64,000 nucleotides of DNA from UBA2882 sp045542735 (GTDB lineage: Bacteria; Bacillota; Clostridia; Lachnospirales; Lachnospiraceae): NCBI GenBank assembly GCA_045542735.1, contig JAZQLQ010000021.1, positions 1 to 64,000 of the forward strand. Direction: 5' to 3'. Every line of letters starts with the position of its first letter. The first letter of the stretch is position 1. This document shows, piece by piece, positions 62,107 through 64,000 of this stretch. The notes beneath the pieces are model-generated. The model searched no databases, was not told the origin of the DNA, and was given only the letters and a program-made list of their open reading frames with translations. Position numbers and translations under genes: made by a program.

Positions 62107-62568
62107 ATGAAAATATGGACATACAGAATATGGCAATGTACCTGGGGAATATTACAAACGCTTTTGGGTCTGGTTTTATTTATAAGGCATTATAAAGAAA
62201 AACATTACAGTTATCATGGAGCTGTTATTACAGAATGGAATAGTAATACAAGTATTTCTCTGGGGCTCTTTGTGTTTGTTTCGGCAGAACCATTTTTCGT
62301 CAAGAAATTTGAAGGCCAGTTCAGTGCAAAAGAGTTATCAAGCCGCCTGTTGGTACATGAATATGGTCATACCATTCAATCGCTGATGCTTGGTCCGCTA
62401 TATCTGATTGTCATTGGTATACCTTCCACATTGTGGGGATTTTTGATGGGAAAGAAACGTAAAGAGAAACAGATTCCCTATGGCGTATTTTTTACTGAAA
62501 AATGGGCGAATAACCTTGGAGAGTATGTAACAGGAGAAAAATCCATCCAAAATCTGGTATTAGAATAA
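62107..62568 (+). CDS. Small membrane protein with HExxH site
   Basis: 153 residues, with two or three membrane segments. LLVHEYGHTIQS places His84, Glu85 and His88 as an HExxH zinc site, and EKWANNLGE (Glu131) could supply the third ligand, as in small gluzincins. This resembles a minimal membrane metalloprotease, but no activity can be inferred without relatives. GGAG precedes the ATG, ten bases after the DUF1349 gene. Confidence 0.6.
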   Translation: MKIWTYRIWQCTWGILQTLLGLVLFIRHYKEKHYSYHGAVITEWNSNTSISLGLFVFVSAEPFFVKKFEGQFSAKELSSRLLVHEYGHTIQSLMLGPLYLIVIGIPSTLWGFLMGKKRKEKQIPYGVFFTEKWANNLGEYVTGEKSIQNLVLE

Positions 62569-62598
62569 ATGGATTTTTAAAGCAAAGGAGGAAAATTT

Positions 62599-63279
62599 AT
62601 GGAAGCAGAACAGAAAATGGAAATGGAACAGAAAGTGGAAACAGAACAGAAACAGAAGAAAAAGAACCGGTCATTTGACATTTTTTTAGCGATATTAATT
62701 ATCGGTGTCATTGTAGGCGGCTATTTCTACAGCCAGAGTTTGGTTAAGCCGGTGGTTAATGTTAACGGTACGGAACTCACGGTTAATATGACAGTACAGG
62801 AATTGATAGATGCAGGTTTTGCTGTTGATGATTCCATGTTTGAAAAAGGCGATATGGATTTGGACATGCAGCCTGATATTCCGGGTGAAAGTTACACTTC
62901 AACATTTTATTATCTATATGCACCGGATCAATATGGTGGTTATGAATATGCAAATGTAATATTCCATGTGTTTAACAAAGATGTTAACTCGGTTGAATTT
63001 AAGAACAGCCAGATTTATGCTTACCGATATGATCCCAGTTTTACATTTAGTAAAGCTACCGTTTTAATTAATGATATTGATTTTACGGATGTTACCAAAG
63101 AGGACGCAATTGCTGCTTTCGAAGACTTGGGTGTTAAGTTTGACGCGGCTGACAAAGAAGAATTCATGAGTGGTGAAAGAAATATTATTTTTGGTAAGTC
63201 AGGTGACTATTCCTATGTTATTGAAACTGATTATACCGATGGCACCGTAACAAATATTGAAGTGAAAAGAAATGTATAA
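62599..63279 (+). CDS. Hypothetical membrane-anchored protein
   Basis: 226 residues. The N terminus is charged (EQKMEMEQKVETEQKQKKK), then one membrane helix (FLAILIIGVIVGGYFY), then an outside domain with strands and acidic residues (NVNGTELTVNMTVQELIDAGF, VTKEDAIAAFEDLGVKFDAAD). The outer part recalls bacterial cell-surface proteins of unknown role. AAAGGAGG precedes the ATG; a hairpin follows. Confidence 0.6.
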   Translation: MEAEQKMEMEQKVETEQKQKKKNRSFDIFLAILIIGVIVGGYFYSQSLVKPVVNVNGTELTVNMTVQELIDAGFAVDDSMFEKGDMDLDMQPDIPGESYTSTFYYLYAPDQYGGYEYANVIFHVFNKDVNSVEFKNSQIYAYRYDPSFTFSKATVLINDIDFTDVTKEDAIAAFEDLGVKFDAADKEEFMSGERNIIFGKSGDYSYVIETDYTDGTVTNIEVKRNV

Positions 63280-63289
63280 TGTTTGAAAA

Positions 63290-63322
63290 AAACTCTACGG
63301 CATGGATTGCCGTAGAGTTTTT
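63290..63322. terminator. Terminator hairpin between convergent genes
   Basis: AAACTCTACGGCA (63290-63302) pairs with TGCCGTAGAGTTT (63308-63320), with a T-run to the right and A-run to the left. Confidence 0.9.
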
Positions 63323-63333
63323 AACTTTTATTA

Positions 63334-64000
63334 TTAGCGGTATTTCAGATAATCTAAGAATTTTTTTACTGCCAGAGAGGCACTCTTTTTGTTTCTTAAT
63401 GCGAGACCTATATCACGGTAAGCAGGAACATCTAATTCTTTTGCCAGAATTTTATAAGGAACACGTTTTAAAATAAGTTCCGGCAATATGGCAATTCCAA
63501 GACCGCTTTCGACCATGGACATAACAGCGTAATCATCCCATGTTGTAAATTTTATATTTGGTATCAGGTTGTTTCGTTCAAATATTTCAGATATTTCTGC
63601 TTTTGCTCCCTTTTCTAGTAGCATAAAGGGCTCATTACAAAGTGCAGAAACCGGAAAGTGTTCAACATGACTTAAGGAATGATTTTCGGGGAGAATTACC
63701 ATAAGTTTATCCTGATGTAAAAAGATGGTTTCAAATTCTTGGTGGGTTGGTAATCTTAAAAAGCCACAATCGACTCTTCCGGTGCGAATCCATTCTTCAA
63801 TTTCTGTATAGTCACCTAACAAAAGTTCATAGTCAATATTTGGATAATCTTTTTGAAATTCTTTAATAATATTGGGAAGCCAATGTGTAGCAACGCTTGA
63901 AAAGGTGCCAATACGAATTAGCCCGGAGTCAAGTTCGTTGATTTCATCTATTTGCATTTGCAATTTATCAAATTCAGTACAGAGACTTTGGGCATAGGGT
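63334..64000 (-). CDS. LysR family transcriptional regulator (N terminus cut by window edge)
   Basis: The frame is open from the stop at 63334 to the right edge. Seen is the effector-binding domain with SGLIRIGTFSSVATHWLPNI, VDCGFLRLP, and GLGIAILPELIL near its end, all typical of LysR. The upstream residues PYAQSLCTEFDKLQ read through to the edge, so the TTG near 63963 is not the start; the helix-turn-helix lies outside. Controlled genes are unknown. Confidence 0.88.
   Translation of the reverse strand, partial: PYAQSLCTEFDKLQMQIDEINELDSGLIRIGTFSSVATHWLPNIIKEFQKDYPNIDYELLLGDYTEIEEWIRTGRVDCGFLRLPTHQEFETIFLHQDKLMVILPENHSLSHVEHFPVSALCNEPFMLLEKGAKAEISEIFERNNLIPNIKFTTWDDYAVMSMVESGLGIAILPELILKRVPYKILAKELDVPAYRDIGLALRNKKSASLAVKKFLDYLKYR

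Overview
The window looks like chromosome from a low-GC, spore-forming-lineage Clostridia bacterium, most likely a member of the Lachnospiraceae. The grounds are: a one-cluster F-type ATP synthase with AtpZ/AtpI leaders, a paired GlgC/GlgD, SpoVG and SpoVT, diaminopimelate dehydrogenase (ddh), the long clostridial form of PRPP synthetase, a T-box-controlled ileS, and strong AGGAGG-type ribosome binding sites before almost every gene. The assignment to family is inference from gene content, not from an rRNA; no rRNA, tRNA or CRISPR array was seen.

Layout. 1-2.4 kb is a small accessory patch on the minus strand: a KilA-N (phage-type) protein cut by the left edge, two overlapping unrecognised small genes (one with a frameshift in an A7 run), a gene-free stretch with tandem hairpins, and a DUF402 protein. 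2.6-9.7 kb is the complete ATP synthase operon atpZ-I-B-E-F-H-A-G-D-C, whose c subunit carries the sodium-type ligand set. 9.8-16.5 kb is a five-gene operon with a methyltransferase and an envelope O-acylation module: a secreted propeller protein with a dead-looking C39-like domain, an MBOAT acyltransferase and an SGNH-like esterase/transferase. 16.5-17.1 kb is queT with a structured leader. 17.2-22.1 kb is a polyamine importer (potABCD) led by its XRE-cupin regulator and a palindromic operator, followed by a zinc-ribbon protein. 22.1-25.4 kb (minus) is dnaD - dnaI-like loader - prs. Upstream of dnaD there is a cluster of DnaA-box 9-mers next to murC.

27.3-30.2 kb is glgC-glgD-spoVG; then ddh, pth, mfd, a small unknown gene and a 7TM hybrid histidine kinase (to 38.4 kb). 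carB stands alone at 39.1-42.3 kb. spoVT follows, with its ribosome binding site buried in a long hairpin, then an FtsX-type permease without an ATPase partner. On the minus strand pncB and a UMF1-type MFS transporter are directly abutting. At 48.9-52.9 kb lies an isoleucine T-box leader, ileS and an SseB-like gene.

53-64 kb is the accessory half: a Rpn-type PD-(D/E)XK nuclease, a nucleotide-sugar-type SDR protein, a membrane-anchored prolyl-iminopeptidase-like hydrolase, several membrane proteins of unknown function (one with an arginine/serine repeat tail), a dCMP deaminase, an autoregulated TetR - flavoprotein - hydrolase operon with two operators, a NimA-like flavin enzyme, a DUF1349 protein, a small membrane protein with an HExxH site, and a LysR regulator cut by the right edge.

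The points most worth following are the SD-sequestering spoVT leader, the DnaA-box cluster before the primosome operon, the envelope-acylation operon with its unusual 844-residue partner, the tandem hairpins near 1.7 kb and the queT leader. No clear new defence or mobile system is visible.
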